Assembly: GCA_028583605.1 (NCBI GenBank)
Contig: CM053325.1
Coordinates: forward strand, 41,467,435 to 41,531,434
Direction of reading: 5' to 3'
DNA from: Dastarcus helophoroides
Lineage: Eukaryota; Arthropoda; Insecta; Coleoptera; Bothrideridae
Length of the DNA stretch: 64,000 nt
The notes beneath the pieces are model-generated. The model had not been told where the DNA came from, did not search any database, and saw only the letters and a list, made by a program, of their open reading frames with translations. The translations under genes were made by a program, and so were the position numbers. Positions 20,933-33,184 of the stretch are shown piece by piece. Numbering within the stretch: the first letter of the stretch is position 1; each line of letters begins with the position of its first letter.

Positions 20933-21953
20933 ATTTAATAAAATAATTCAGGATTGCTCTAAGCTTGACCAATCTAAAGATAACACTCCTACAACCGCTG
21001 TGAAATTATCATTTTACCCAAATATCACCAATAAAATTAATAAAGTTCAAACAGAAAACAACGTAAAGGTAGTGTACACAGCCAATAAGAGTCTCCGCAA
21101 TAATTTGGGTAATGCTAAAGATAAATTGGACAAGCTTGAGAATTCCAGAATTTACGAATTAAGTTGTAACAATTGTAATTTATCATATGTTGGACAGACT
21201 AAGAGATCCATTAAAACCAGATTTAAAAAACATATCGCTCATTTCAGATACAATAGAGAAGAAAAATCAAGTGTCGCCCTACATATGATAAGTACAGGAC
21301 ACAAAATTAAAATTGAAAATTTAAAATTGTTAAGATCGGTCACAAATAGTAGAGAACTTGATGCACACGAAACAATTTATATCAATCAGAGGCCAGTTAC
21401 CCTTAACGGAGATAAAGGATCATTGGCGGCCTCTAGTTTATTGAAGGCTATTTGCTATTTGTGGCAGGTCAAAATTGCATGCACCAGATGTGTTAAACAA
21501 TTAGAAATAGGAAAGAAAGCAAAAGACCGCCAGTATCGATTTGAATCTCAATGCAGATGACGTCGGTGAATCTTTTGCTAATCCTTTTAGATTAGTGCGC
21601 TTGAAAATGCCAGTTCTGCTGGCGAAATACGTATCGCGTAATTATTTATTTAATTACCGATGTGTTGGACCAAAATAATGTTAAACATTTTTACAGGTTA
21701 GTGTTCACGTTTTCCTACAAAACAAACATTTTTAAAATTAAGACCGATTTTAACATATTTAATATTTATCAAGTTAGCTATGACCCTCAAAAAAATCGGA
21801 ACCTTCTAAATTACACAGCAGGCTTGAACGGAAAAACAATTGATAATTATTACTTAAAATTATAATATTATGATTAATTTATATTATTAAAATAAAAGAA
21901 TGTTCTAAATACAATAAACATTACTGTTTTCTTTATAAGTTTTTAAAATGGCA

Positions 21954-21967
21954 AACCTCTGACTCTA
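21954..21967. repeat. TSD, left copy, of the PLE terminal fold-back
   Basis: AACCTCTGACTCTA, repeated perfectly at 22580-22593. Confidence 0.85.
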
Positions 21968-22579
21968 CAGGATATACTTCTTCCGGGATTGGACCGTGTC
22001 AAAGAACTACTAAAAGTGTTCGACGTTTCGCCCATCATCGTAGGGGGCTTCTTCAGGAACAAAGAAAAGAAAAATAAACGGAAAGAGGAATATGAGGAAA
22101 TATGCAAAAATGAAAGAATGAAAAGGCCAATTTCAAAACATCAGAGCACGGTAACTCAGTATGTCCACCATACCAGAGGCGAAACTCTTCTGAATTGAAA
22201 ATTGGTACAATGGATAAGAAAGTTTAGAGAGAAGAGCACGGTAACACAGGATATTCACCATACCAGAGGCGAAACTCTTCAGAAGAGTTTCGCCTCTTAT
22301 CCATTGTACCAATTTTAAATTCAGAAGAGTTTCGCCTCTGGTATGATACTGAGTTGCCGTGCTCTGATGTTTTAAAATTGGCCTTTTCATCCTTTCATTT
22401 TGCATATTCCTTCATATTCCCCTTTTCATTTATTTTTCTTTTCTTTGTTTCTGAAGAAGCCCCCTACGATGGTGGGAGAAACATCGAACACTTTTAGTAG
22501 TTATTTGATAAAGTCTAATCCCGGAAGAAGTATATCCTGTACTTACTCTGGCCGTTGAAGCCTTCGTTATCATATTCAG
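21968..22579. mobile_element. Fold-back of two PLE-1 terminal regions, no coding sequence
   Basis: The left half (21968 to about 22280) is the PLE-1 tail in minus orientation and the right half (about 22281-22579) is the same tail in plus orientation. Each half holds the CAGAAGAGTTTCGCCTC unit and a hammerhead-like family A core (minus: about 22010-22055; plus: about 22445-22490, there mutated to GAGAAACATC). The whole is bounded by a perfect 14-bp duplication, so it inserted as a unit. It may have arisen by inverted (twin-primed) retrotransposition of a PLE terminus. Confidence 0.8.
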
Positions 22580-22593
22580 AACCTCTGACTCTA
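22580..22593. repeat. TSD, right copy, of the PLE terminal fold-back
   Basis: AACCTCTGACTCTA, matching 21954-21967. Confidence 0.85.
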
Positions 22594-22599
22594 AACCAA

Positions 22600-23755
22600 A
22601 ACATAACCTCATTTCAAGACATTTACAAATCTCCCCAGATGCTTTTCTTCACATTACTTAATTTTTTTTGGAAATGTGTTAGAAAAAAATTGATCTTACA
22701 TATGATATAGTTTCAAATAAATGGATCTCCACGACATTTTTATCCTGAGATCGGAGAATTTTCAAGTGTTTCTCTCTCATAAACCCTAGATCTAAAGAAA
22801 TGTGTTTCAGAATTAATTCCCACTATCTCAAAAAAAATTATTTGGGGATATGTAAAAGAAATTTGTTTGTTTTTACTTTTAATAACATCAGATAATCTGA
22901 AAGATCGCATCGGAGAAGATTTACGAAATAAATGCCCAGTAATGCTGACAAAGGTTATTGCAGGACTTGAAAAGAGGTTAAGTTTTTCTTTAGAATCGAA
23001 GAGTTGTCAGTTTAAACCCATATAATAGGCCACTGTTGTTTGCTCTATTTCCAACAATTTTTTTGTAATTTTTCCGCTTCAAATAAATTCATAATCTTTA
23101 AGATATTAAATAATGATTACTAATTGTTTTTCTTTTAAATCTGCTGTTTATTGCAAGTAGTTTTGATTTTTTAAAAGTCGTCGTAACTTGATAAATATTA
23201 AATTTGTTAAAATGAAATTCCATTTTTAAAATATGCGTTTTCTATGAAAACGCAAGCCGGTAGCTCAGGAAAGCATATTAATAGTTAATAGAAAAATAAC
23301 TCTTTAACTAAACTTACAATATAGGCTGCCCCATTTAAAATAAACAAGTTATTAGCGTTTGCAACTACAACTTATTTAGTTTTAATTTTGGGATACCCCG
23401 TAAAACCTAACCAATTTTTTATATATGTGACACAAAACCTAAATAATTAATAGAATTCAACTTAAATTTGGTTTTTATAGCTAAAGTACGTAGAGGATTT
23501 AAACATTAAAATTCCTACAACATTTTGACAAAATACAAAATATCTCCGAACCCTTAAGGTTTAAAAGAAATAAGCCTTAATAAAACTTGCTTTTATTTTG
23601 ACCGTAGAATCTAAAAATGCAAAAAGATGTAGGGTGTTCTATTTAAAAGAATGAAACTTCAATTCGTTTTATGCTTTTTGAACACCGTGTAGATTATAAA
23701 ACTAATTTTAAAATGTACCCTAGAGGAAAGCTCATTCCTCACTCCAGAAGGATCT
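22600..23755. other. AT-rich stretch without recognisable gene
   Basis: Only isolated mariner-type termini are visible, for example AGGGTGTTCTATTTAAAAG near 23632 and its inverse (TTTTTGAACACCGTGTA) near 23677. Confidence 0.45.
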
Positions 23756-23760
23756 ACATA

Positions 23761-25891
23761 CAGGGTGTTTCATAATTGCATGCTGAACCGGCTGGAGGAT
23801 ATTCCTTGGGCAATTTAAGACAAAATTTTCATATTAACATAGGTCCGGAAACGCTTCATTTTCGATATACAGGGCGGTAAAAATTGAAGAAAAAATCGGT
23901 TTTTCTTCAATATTTCTGAGACTGGTTTAGATATTTTTTTGATATTCAGTACACGATATCTGGGTATAAAAGCAAGTATTTTGACAAAAAAACATTTGTT
24001 CTCATTCCACCAGTGGCGTTCCCACAAACAGGTCGATACGCATTTTTGAAAAAAAAATGTGACGCCAATGCTATTTTTCAAAATAAGAAATATTTTCCTA
24101 GTTTTTGTTGTGTTTCTATCAAAAATGAGCTTTTGATTTTTTGTCCTACGATGGCCGGTTTCCGAATTAAAAAATAAAAATCATTTACTTGCTATGCCTC
24201 TATGGTAGATTAATTTAATAATGAAATCTTAACAATGAAATTAATTAAATCATATCAGGTGTTGAAAATGTCCACCACCTGCAAGTATGCACGCCTCAAC
24301 TCTTCTTCTCATAGATTCGCGTACTCGTTGAAAAATTCTTGGCGTATTTCTTATAGTGTTGCAGGACTCTGTTATGCGATTTCTCAGTTCTTCTTCAGTT
24401 TGGATTGGGGTGCTATAAACTAAGGTTTTAAGATAGCCCCATAAAAAATAATCTAGACTGTTCAGGTCAGGGAATCTAGGCGGCCATAATTCTGTTCCTG
24501 CTCTGCCTATCCAGCGATTATTGTAATTTTGGTCCAAATATGCACGTGGCAAAACACTTAAATGCGCAGGGGCACCATCGTGCATAAACCACATTCGATT
24601 TCGGATTAAAACGGGGACATCTTCTAACAGCACTGGTAAATCATTTTCAAGAAAGTGACGATAATTTTCTCCATTTAATCTTCTTAGCAGAAAAAAGGGT
24701 CCAATTAAATAGTCGTCAACAATTCCTGCCCACACATTTACCCAGAATTGTTCTTGGTGATTGACTTCGACCATGGCATGCGGGTCCTCTTCAGCCCAAA
24801 AGTGATTGTTGTGGAAGTTTCTAATTGCATTTCGGGAAAAACTGGCTTCATCAGTAAATAGTACTTCTCTGTCAAATAGTGGATTTTCAATAATTTTTTG
24901 AATAAACCATTGGCAGAAATTTATACGAAATGGTAAATCCCGAGGCAGTAAGGCCTGAACCCGTTGAATATGGTAAGGGTATAACAAAAAATCGTGAAGT
25001 ATCCTCCAGACTAAAATATGGGAGATATTTAAATTACTAGCAATTTTCCTTGTGCTTATTTCGGGATTTTGCTCAACTGAATTAAGAGCAGCTATTTCAG
25101 TTTCTTCTGTTCTTGCGGTTCTTTGTGCCCCTTTTAAGTGATGATCGGGTTTAAAACATCCCTTCTCGCGTAGTCTTCTATGAACGCTTGAAAAAGTTCT
25201 TGCATCTGGCACAATTCTTTGCGGAAAACGCTCTGCATACAGTCGCCTGGCTTCAAATGCATTTCCATCCACAAGACCGTACATGTAATGAATATCGGCA
25301 AACTCAGCATTCTCAAACATATTTTCTTATACTTATCAATCACTCACATTCAGATAAAGTATTTAAGTGAAAAATTTGACACTTTGGTTGTAAACACAAA
25401 ACTAAATCTCAGTGGCCTACTAGATTTTCATTAATAAATTAATCTACCACAGCGGCATAGCAAGTAAATGATTTTTATTTTTTAATTCGGAAACCGTCCG
25501 TCATAGGACAAAAAGTCAAGAGCTCATTTTTGATAGAAACACAACAAAGACTAGGAAAATAATTCTTATTTTAAAAAATAGCATTGGCGTCACATTTTTT
25601 TTTTCAAAAATGTGTATCGACCTGTTTGTGGGAACCCACTGGTGGAATGAGAACAAATGTTTTTTTGTCAAAATACTTGCTTTTATACCCAGATATCGTG
25701 TACTGAATATCAAAAAATATCTAAACCAGTCTCAGAAATATTGAAGAAAAACCGATTTTTTCTTCAATTTTTACCGCCCTGTATATCGAAAATGAAGCGT
25801 TTCCGAACCTATGTTAATATGAAAATTTTGTCTTAAAATTGCCCAAGGAATATCCCCCTGCCGGTTCAGCATGCAATTATGAAACACCCTG
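23761..25891 (-). mobile_element. Complete mariner-type transposon (2131 bp) with long inverted repeats
   Basis: The ends CAGGGTGTTTCATAATTGCA and the inverse at 25872-25891 are preceded and followed by TA (23759-23760, 25892-25893), the Tc1/mariner target duplication. Inverted repeats extend about 465 bp at each side (to about 24225 and from about 25427) with few differences. Between them lies one uninterrupted transposase gene on the minus strand. This is the best-preserved autonomous-looking element in the window. Confidence 0.9.
24250..25320 (-). CDS. Mariner-type DDD transposase, 356 aa, apparently intact
   Basis: It would cut out and reinsert the surrounding element at TA sites. The N-terminus (about residues 1-55) is a helix-turn-helix of the type seen in insect transposase-like proteins (DUF4817-like), with HYMYGLVDGNA. 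A second DNA-binding region with STRKIASNLNISHILVWRIL lies at about 89-108. The catalytic residues read as D157 (LFTDEAS), D248 (FMHDGAPAH) and D290 (DLNSLDYFLWG). The last two are separated by 41 residues, giving a DD41D pattern as in rosa-like families. The motif before the third D reads PPRFPD where PPRSPD is usual. Start is ATG at 25318-25320. Length is normal for the superfamily. No stops or frameshifts interrupt it, and both inverted repeats are present. Whether it is active is unknown. Confidence 0.9.
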   Translation of the reverse strand: MFENAEFADIHYMYGLVDGNAFEARRLYAERFPQRIVPDARTFSSVHRRLREKGCFKPDHHLKGAQRTARTEETEIAALNSVEQNPEISTRKIASNLNISHILVWRILHDFLLYPYHIQRVQALLPRDLPFRINFCQWFIQKIIENPLFDREVLFTDEASFSRNAIRNFHNNHFWAEEDPHAMVEVNHQEQFWVNVWAGIVDDYLIGPFFLLRRLNGENYRHFLENDLPVLLEDVPVLIRNRMWFMHDGAPAHLSVLPRAYLDQNYNNRWIGRAGTELWPPRFPDLNSLDYFLWGYLKTLVYSTPIQTEEELRNRITESCNTIRNTPRIFQRVRESMRRRVEACILAGGGHFQHLI

Positions 25892-26269
25892 TATATGTAT
25901 ATTATTCATATTTAGATGCTTATCAATAATACTGGTGAGAATTTATTTCGGATGGCCTTTTTTTTCGATCGTCAAAAATAATGTCGGTGGATGAAGTACA
26001 AAACATATCAAAACCTTTTTTTTTGGTCGTAAAAGCTTATTTACTTAAAAAAATATGAATTTAGGACAACAGGCCTAAATTGTGCCCCCAAAATATCTTA
26101 GGTGCACCAATGCTGAAACATTTAAATTTTTCTTGAAATTCCACTTTGTACACCGAAGATATTTTTCTTTAGAAACGTTGTTTTTTTATAACACCTTTAG
26201 AAACGAATTTATAAAGTAAAATATCGTAGGTACCTAAAACCTACTTCTCCTTAGGTTAAGACGTATGTT

Positions 26270-27930
26270 CTATTCTTTTTGTAGCTTCTGTTATTCCGTC
26301 TGTTATTTTTGTTAATGCAATGCGGACGTCCTGCTCCCATATCATCGCTTTGGGGGTCTTCTTAGTGGTCTGGAAGTGTTTGGTTCTTGGGTTTTAGCGA
26401 TCTTAAGTAATCTGTCATTTGTCATTCTATCGATGTGGTCCCTCCACTTCCTTCTTCTTTTTTGCACCCATCTCACCAATCTTCTATTTGGCACGCCTGT
26501 CTTATTTTGTCGTTAGGTTTTCTATCTTGTAGTGTATGACACGTATTGCTCGAAGAGTTCTCATTTCGGATATCCTTTGAAGGCATTTAGTAGCGGTGTT
26601 AGCGATGTTACGCATGTTTTATAAATTTTAATTTTAGCCTTAATGGATATGTGTTTGTTCCTCCAAATACTATCTCGTAGGAATTCTGATATTAAGGTTA
26701 CTTTTTTCACTTGATCTTTCATTTATTCTTTTACATTTCCGTTGCTCGTAGTATTTACTCCCAATAATTTAAACTTTATTACTTGTTCTGCATTTTTGTT
26801 ATAAATAGTTAGTTTGCAGCGTCTAGGTTCCTTAGAGAAAGTTAGGGCTTCGGTCTTCGCCACGGATATGATCATGTAATATTTCTATGCCACGTGTTCC
26901 ATTTTATATAGCATTCTGTGCAGGTCATCTTCTTCCTTTGATATCAGGACTACGGCGTTGGCATAGCAATCTACCTTAATTGCTTCCTTACCCATTGTGT
27001 ATTTTTTTACTGATTCTTTGTATCTCGCTAATTATCTCGTCCATTATTAAATTAATAAGAATTGGGTCAAGGCTTTCTCCCTGTCTTATTCCATCTACGA
27101 CTGGTATTCTCTGCGTCATTTCATTGGCTAACTTTATTGTCATAGTCTTCGTGTACAACTCTGTGATGATAGGTATTATTTTATTATCCATTTCTTTTTT
27201 TTTTAGTAGCACGAGGACATCTGTGAATCTGTGAGATCCACAAAGCACATAAAAGCTAGTTTGTTGTGTTCAATACTTTTCGGCTATTTGACGCAGTATG
27301 AAGATTGCATCGATTGTGGATCTATTTTGTCTAAACCCTTGCTGTTCTTTACGAAATCCTGTTTTCGTTATTTCCGTTGCCAAGATTTTGGTCAATAGTT
27401 TTAAAACGGCACGTAATAGACCAATTCCACGTAGTTTCTTAGGTCGGCTTTCTCTCCTTTTTTGAAAATGGATATTGTCACGCTTTTTTTCCAGATTGTG
27501 GGTTCCTTTTTAGTGTCCATTATTTTGTTGAACAGAACTGTTAATTCGTTTATGAGTGGATCTTCCCCTGCTATTCCGTTTGGGCCTGGTGTTTTTCTAT
27601 TTTCTAGTTTGCCTGCCATTGGTTCGACTGTTTTTTTTTTGTAATTATAAGGCTTTATGTCTTGCCCTGGTCTTTAATTTTGTTCTTTAAGTTTTCGCTT
27701 TGTTCTTTCTTGTTTTATGTGTTTGTGCTATCGAATAGGTTTTTAAAATGTGTTTCTCATTCACCCGGTTTAATTTTGGTGAATTGTACATTTTCATTAA
27801 TTGGTCTTTTTTGACTCCCCAGCATGTTCCAAACTCGTTTTTGTGCTGCATAAGGGTCGTGCTTCATATCAGTTAAGTATTTCTCCAAGTGTTTACGTTT
27901 TATGTTTTACTTAAAAGTAAATTTAAAGAA
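26270..27930 (-). pseudogene. LINE-2 reverse transcriptase relic
   Basis: On the minus strand the RT motifs appear in order with several shifts: NRKTPGPNGIAGE (about 27600), WKKSVTISIFKKGEKADLRNY (about 27490), QQGFRQNRSTIDAIF (about 27350), IPVVDGIRQGESLDPILINLIMDEI (about 27110), a decayed catalytic box reading YANA (about 26965) and KTEALTFSKEP (about 26850). A C-terminal basic segment KRRRKWRDHIDRM lies near 26450. This resembles endonuclease-RT polyproteins common in insects; the exact clade (RTE-, CR1- or related) is uncertain. Stops, shifts and the lost YADD box make it inactive. Confidence 0.75.
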
Positions 27931-29720
27931 ACTAGAATTAAAAAACCAAGAGCAGAGTTAGAAGAAAGACACCAAAGTAATAGTGATGGAATTGGTAGAT
28001 AACAAGGGAAAATCCAAATGGAAAAAAAACGGAGATTATCAGATTCAACAAGGATCAAAAATTTGAAAATAACGGTAAGTTAATGACTTTTAAACATTTG
28101 AAATAAGACATGGCAAGGAATCGTCATAACATCCGTTTATCACAACTTCAATTCGTCAAGTATTAACAAGTGTTTAAACTGCTTATCGCTTTGCCCCTTA
28201 AGTAATGACAGTTCAATTTTCTGTGTATAATGGATGTTGCAGAAAAACAAATCACCTGACATTCAAAACCCCAGCTACGTAACCTACATAATATATATTC
28301 TTTGAAAAGTACTGAACGCCATTCCCACAGCAATTCTCTTACAGCAATGAAACAAATGGAGCTGCGACATTCCTTCCAAACAAAAGAAAAATGAAAGCTC
28401 TCACATTACATAAATACATTTTTGTGTATCTTATTCCGAATTCATTAGAGTGGTATTATGTGAAAGACAGGAAAAAATATCTAATGGACAACAGCGGAAT
28501 GCTCTCTTAAATATTTGTCGAGCAAAAACGCATCAACTGTTTTAGTCTCTCGGGAAACTCGACTGATAGCTCTTTATGTTTTTATTTCACTAGTTTTTCC
28601 ATCGTCGCTGTCATTATACTTCCGTCCTTCTTTTTTCCATTTAAAGGCAAAATGAGAAAATACGTTGTAGTGGTGTTGATGGGTTTAAAATTATCTCTGA
28701 TGGAGTTTATCAGATGAATATGTTACACGCGTTCGACAAAAGCGAAAAATTGTCTTCCATGCGGAAACAAATATTACGACGAAGATGATATGCACGTTAT
28801 ACCCACTACATCGTCATTTCAAAGAAAATTGCTTGGATGCTCAATAAATTGCCAATTTATCCACTAAATTTAGAATATTGCTTGAATCGAATGAAATATT
28901 GAATGTTTTTATGTGTTCGTAAAGTACACTTAGTTTGAACCATTCTTACGTGAGCTATTTCTATTCAAAATATTTACAAATTTAATTGCTTTTAGAGCGT
29001 CCGGATCTTTATATTTTCGAGTATTAATAGCAAAATATTTCAATAATAATGTTTATTGGCTCATTTGTTTTGAATAGAAGTTTGATATATTGCAGGATAC
29101 CTAAATAAGCCTGATAGATTATTTCTATAGTCATATTGTAAATAAATCAAATCACTCAACCGATTAATCTGAATCTTTTGTTTGTCCAATTGTGTTCGAC
29201 GGTGAATATTTTAAATTAAATTGGAGCAAGTATTTTCAAGAAGAATTGTGTTTTTGAAAAACATGGATAAACATATAATTCAAGGGTGCTGAGCTGCGCT
29301 TTTAGGCAAACAAAGTCCTTTAGTACCGGACACGATAAAAACAAACAAAAATAGTAACAAATGGATTTATGTTCACGTTACGTTTACGAGAGATAACAAT
29401 TAATAGTGTACTTTCATCAATTTCTCGCAAAAGAGAACTTATACAAAGCACTTGTGTAGGCAGTATTTTTTTTAATGAAAAGTTGTTTAGGCGCGTTGAG
29501 CGACTTTTGATGGACAATAACCTTATGATTTAGCATTACATCACGCTTATTTGTAATACCAATATGCTCAATGATATCGGCGGATATACAGTGTGTCCCA
29601 CTTAGGAATAAACGTTTAATAGCTTCGTTATAACTTATGGGGAATTCTAAGAAAAAAAGGCTTTATTTTTGTTATATTTTGATTTATACCACAAGTTTGA
29701 CAAAATAACAAAACTTTTAT

Positions 29721-29771
<51 letters not shown>

Positions 29772-31860
29772 TGAGCTTTATTGATCATGGGTAATACCTT
29801 CCAGGTAAAGGGGTAATGACGTTCAAGGCGGATTGTTTGAATGTAATAGAGACATTAATAAAATATTAGAGACGTCGAATTTAAACAACCAAATTAATGT
29901 CTACAGTCACAATTAGGCATAAATAATTGTTGTAGAAGTAATAGATATGAGTAATCATAAGGTTTTAACCTTAATCATACAAACCACAGATGTACAGTGA
30001 TACCACATCTAGTTATTTCATCCAAAGCGTTAGAAAATATTGCATTTGTTATAGTTTTCATCGTCCACATCCATTTCACTACCACTTGATTTTCTTCATG
30101 TTCGGTCTCCGAAAAACTTCCTTGCAAAACTTGACGTTTGTAAAGAAGTTAAAAATTTTTATAATATACTACAATTTTGTTATTGATATTGTTTTTGTGA
30201 TTTTTTTTTAGTCTTATTATTTTTTGCTTTCCTTTAATTTTCTTTCCCTTCTAAAACAGCTTTCTGGTAGATCTTTTTCGTTTCAAGCCCGTTTGGGGGT
30301 AGTTCTTTGACTATTTCTGAATATATCTGTTAACAAGATGTAAGACATCGCTTAAAGGTCACCTGAGGGGCACTACCCTAAACAATCGTTTTGTGTTAAA
30401 ATTATTCAAATGTGTTTACGTCATCGCTAAATAAAATGCTTTTTTACTTAAAATATTAGTAGCAATAATAAATCATAATTAAAATTATGGACTTCTCGCC
30501 AAAAACCAACTGAATAAAATTAGATGAGGAAAGCTACAAACAACACATGAACTCTTCTCTGCTAGGCTTCAAGTCAGCTGAAGTTTGTTATTGCTGCCTT
30601 CTCATGCATCAAACCCCCGTATTTTAACTTCCATGGCGTTTTTCTGTGTGTCATTTTTATCAAGTAATTGAGGAGAGCGGCATTACCCCATAAATTTCAT
30701 TAGCCTTGCTCCCCTACATCAAGTGTAAGAAGTTTGAAAATTTTATTTTCATTAATAAAGAAAAGATAGGAAGTGTACCATGATCCTGTTGCACCCGATA
30801 TTTCAGTTACACTTATTTCAAGTAACTTTTACGCTCACACAAACTAGTGAAGACTAGGTATAAACTAATACTCTTCCTACTAGTACTTGCTTAGTTTTTG
30901 CAGAAGGCTTTTTTGTCGATTTTAGAAGTAAGGCAAATAAATTAAAATTTCTTAAAAATCGACAGAAAAAATTGATTGATGTAGTAATTGAAAGAGAATT
31001 AAAATCTGCTACTAATAATAAAAAGAAAACATTTTAGTTCTATTTGAAAAACTGAGTTATACGGGTTTGAATATTTTGAACTTTAGGGTACCATAATACC
31101 TGGGACTGCGACGAATAATTTTTCTTTCTTAGCCTTTCGACCCTTTGGTCCAAATGTTCATATCTTCGCCTGAAATTTTAGAAACATTTAAGAAAATGTG
31201 GTCGTTCATTCCAACAATCTGAAAGTAAAAATTTCTAGATCCCGATTTGGAGTGATCTATCTGTTAACTTCGTCTTCCTTAAAATTTTAATCGCATTTGC
31301 AAAAACAGCAACAAAATGTTGTTAACTAACTGGTGCGGAAAGATGTGGGTCATATACGGCGAATCGAACTCACTTAAAACTTTTAAATAAAATTACGCGC
31401 GTCACCCGAAACGACAGTGCAGCTTCTCAGTTCTTATTTTAACGTAATTACACTTCTAATCGAGTTACGCTTTGCAACTTCGCGTTGAATTTTCATAGTC
31501 ATCGCCCCAATCCGTAAACTAAACAATTAGAGTAGAGGGCTCTGACACTTCCTGCCTTTCACAAATTATTATTGTTTGCCTTTGTTGGAGGATCCCCTTG
31601 CAACTACATAACTTTAAGACCAAATGCTGATTTAGGTGCGTTATCTTGTAAGTATTCGCTTTTTATAATCATAAAACTTACCTAATTATGTAAATCTGTT
31701 ACGGAGCGAGCTTGCATTGCTTAAAAGCATCTTTGGGCGAAAGATAAGCTTTGAGTTAAATAAGGGCAAAGAGAACGGAAAATGCAATGGATAAGTTTTA
31801 AAATTTTTGTCGTCTAATTATTCCTACTAATTAAAAGACTAATCTGTGTCCCAAGACTGT
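27930..31860. other. Long AT-rich stretch without recognisable gene
   Basis: Contains an isolated mariner-type end (TACAGTGTGTCCCAC near 29588) and an AT microsatellite. Short open frames here show no recognisable motif or coding bias. Confidence 0.45.
29724..29766. repeat. (AT)n microsatellite
   Basis: Uninterrupted alternating AT run. Confidence 0.95.
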
Positions 31861-32420
31861 TTCTAACATAAATATACTTTATGCCACATGCGTTTGACAA
31901 AGAATATTCCTTATCATATAGCAATTTTTAAAAGACCAGTTACACTGGTTATAAATAAAAATGTTTTGTTCAGTAATAAGCAGCCTGCTTAATCAACTTA
32001 CTATAAGAATTTAAAGACAAAATTATCAGCTAAAAGTGAGTATGTAATTTGGGCAGTTTCTATTTTCATGACAATAGGACATTTTATTTCAGTATCTTAT
32101 ATTCATGTTTGTGCAGTTTCTGACTAGTTTTCATCTATCTCACATTGAATATTATCAGCAGAGTTATTATATTTTTATTTTTGGCAGATGAGAATTTTGA
32201 AATAAATAAATTTGACGTGTCAACTGTGATATGCCTGTCATAGTTTTGGCATAGTTTATACAAAGAAAACATAGTAATTTCCCTGAAAGAGAAAGAAAAA
32301 GAAAAAACTTTTTGTTAAATTCATTTTTCTCCAAATTTAAATCAAATTACTTCTCACCCTTTTACACTGTCGGTACGAAGAATTAGAAAGTTTCAATTTT
32401 TTTAATACGCTAAATTATAG
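31860..32420 (+). repeat. Interspersed repeat family R, copy 2
   Basis: Collinear with 34650-35230 and partly with 4835-5250. Shared landmarks are CAGTTACACTGGTTATAAATAAAA, TTTCAGTATCTTATATTCATG and GAATATTATCA. Class unknown. Confidence 0.6.
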
Positions 32421-33184
32421 TCCTAAAAATTATGAAACGACCAAAAACAATTGTTTTGAAATATCTTTAAAATTGGCTAAATTATGGTCCTTTGAAATCC
32501 AAATTTCTTACGTCCTCTCGGCGACGTCATAAAACATGATAGGAATCTGGAAAGTCGCCTTGTCTTTGCCGTGCTATTTCAGTTGACACTTCTTCAAATC
32601 TTGTTTCCGTAGTCATTTCGTGCTAAATAATAACCAGCAAAAAATGAGAGCCAAGACTTTCTTATATAAATAATGTATAGTTTCTAAATGTCAGTAGCCC
32701 GGATAATTATTTCTTTTCCGAACCGAAAGTACAAAGTTTGAAAAAAAAGTGGTGCAGAGTTATGAAAAGACGTGATAAACAATAACTTTCATGTCAGTCT
32801 TCATTATATTACAGTGAAGATCATTTTGATATAGGTATAAACCAATTTAACAGCAAACATAAATATAATCTACTGCAGTAAAAGCAGTGGGTAACAAATA
32901 AATAAATAATACAATTGTTAAGTGAGTAAATTTAAATATAATATCGCTCGTTTTTAAAATATAATATTAAAAGGAAAAAGATGACTTTTAGCCGTTATTT
33001 TATTAAATTTAATATTACATAATTGAAATGTAACGTCACTGGTTTTTAGTTAATGTATTTTTATGAAATACAACAAAAACATTGTTGTAGGTCGAAGCAG
33101 ATGTATCTTTGTATCTTTGTGATAACTTCTTCATTTTCATTACATTCAAATGAACTTTATGTTCGGATGTTATTCTTCAAGGTC

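Larger units (their letters stand above)
19037..21560 (+). pseudogene. PLE-2 reverse transcriptase / GIY-YIG endonuclease, interrupted
   Basis: The N-terminal basic region is followed by LYCLPKIHKPG (about 19774), ILVSFDVSSLFPS (about 19976), GTTMGNPLSPFLAN (about 20168) and the catalytic YVDD box at 20279-20290. After the hammerhead insertion the linker and endonuclease continue, with RIYELSCNNCNLSYVGQTKR (about 21148) and KTRFKKH. In-frame TAA codons at 19535-19537 and 19856-19858 and the insertion after codon 20669 inactivate it. Removing the insertion and one duplication copy returns the two halves to one frame, so the insertion hit an otherwise continuous coding stretch. It would act as RT plus nicking endonuclease in retrotransposition. 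Confidence 0.85.
19037..21710 (+). mobile_element. Penelope-like retroelement PLE-2
   Basis: A second PLE, distinct in sequence from PLE-1. One reading frame runs from 19037 to the TGA at 21558-21560, apart from two in-frame stops and a 259-bp insertion event. A terminal region of about 150 bp follows, which is related to 4205-4370 and 56470-56600. The 5' end lacks a start and is presumably truncated. No flanking duplication was found. Confidence 0.8.

Noticed and set aside
21600..21650. Possible hammerhead in the PLE-2 tail (CTTGAAAATGCCAG...CTGGCGAAATACG)
   Set aside because: Stem II is clear but the first box is not CTGANGA and the GAAA is followed by TAC, so the core is not met; at most a decayed version.
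23815..24081. Open frame of 88 codons, with a mirrored one at 25516-25713
   Set aside because: Both lie in the inverted repeats of the mariner-type element and are by-products.
31360..31560. Slightly CG-richer patch considered as an exon
   Set aside because: No sustained open frame or splice-site pair could be supported.
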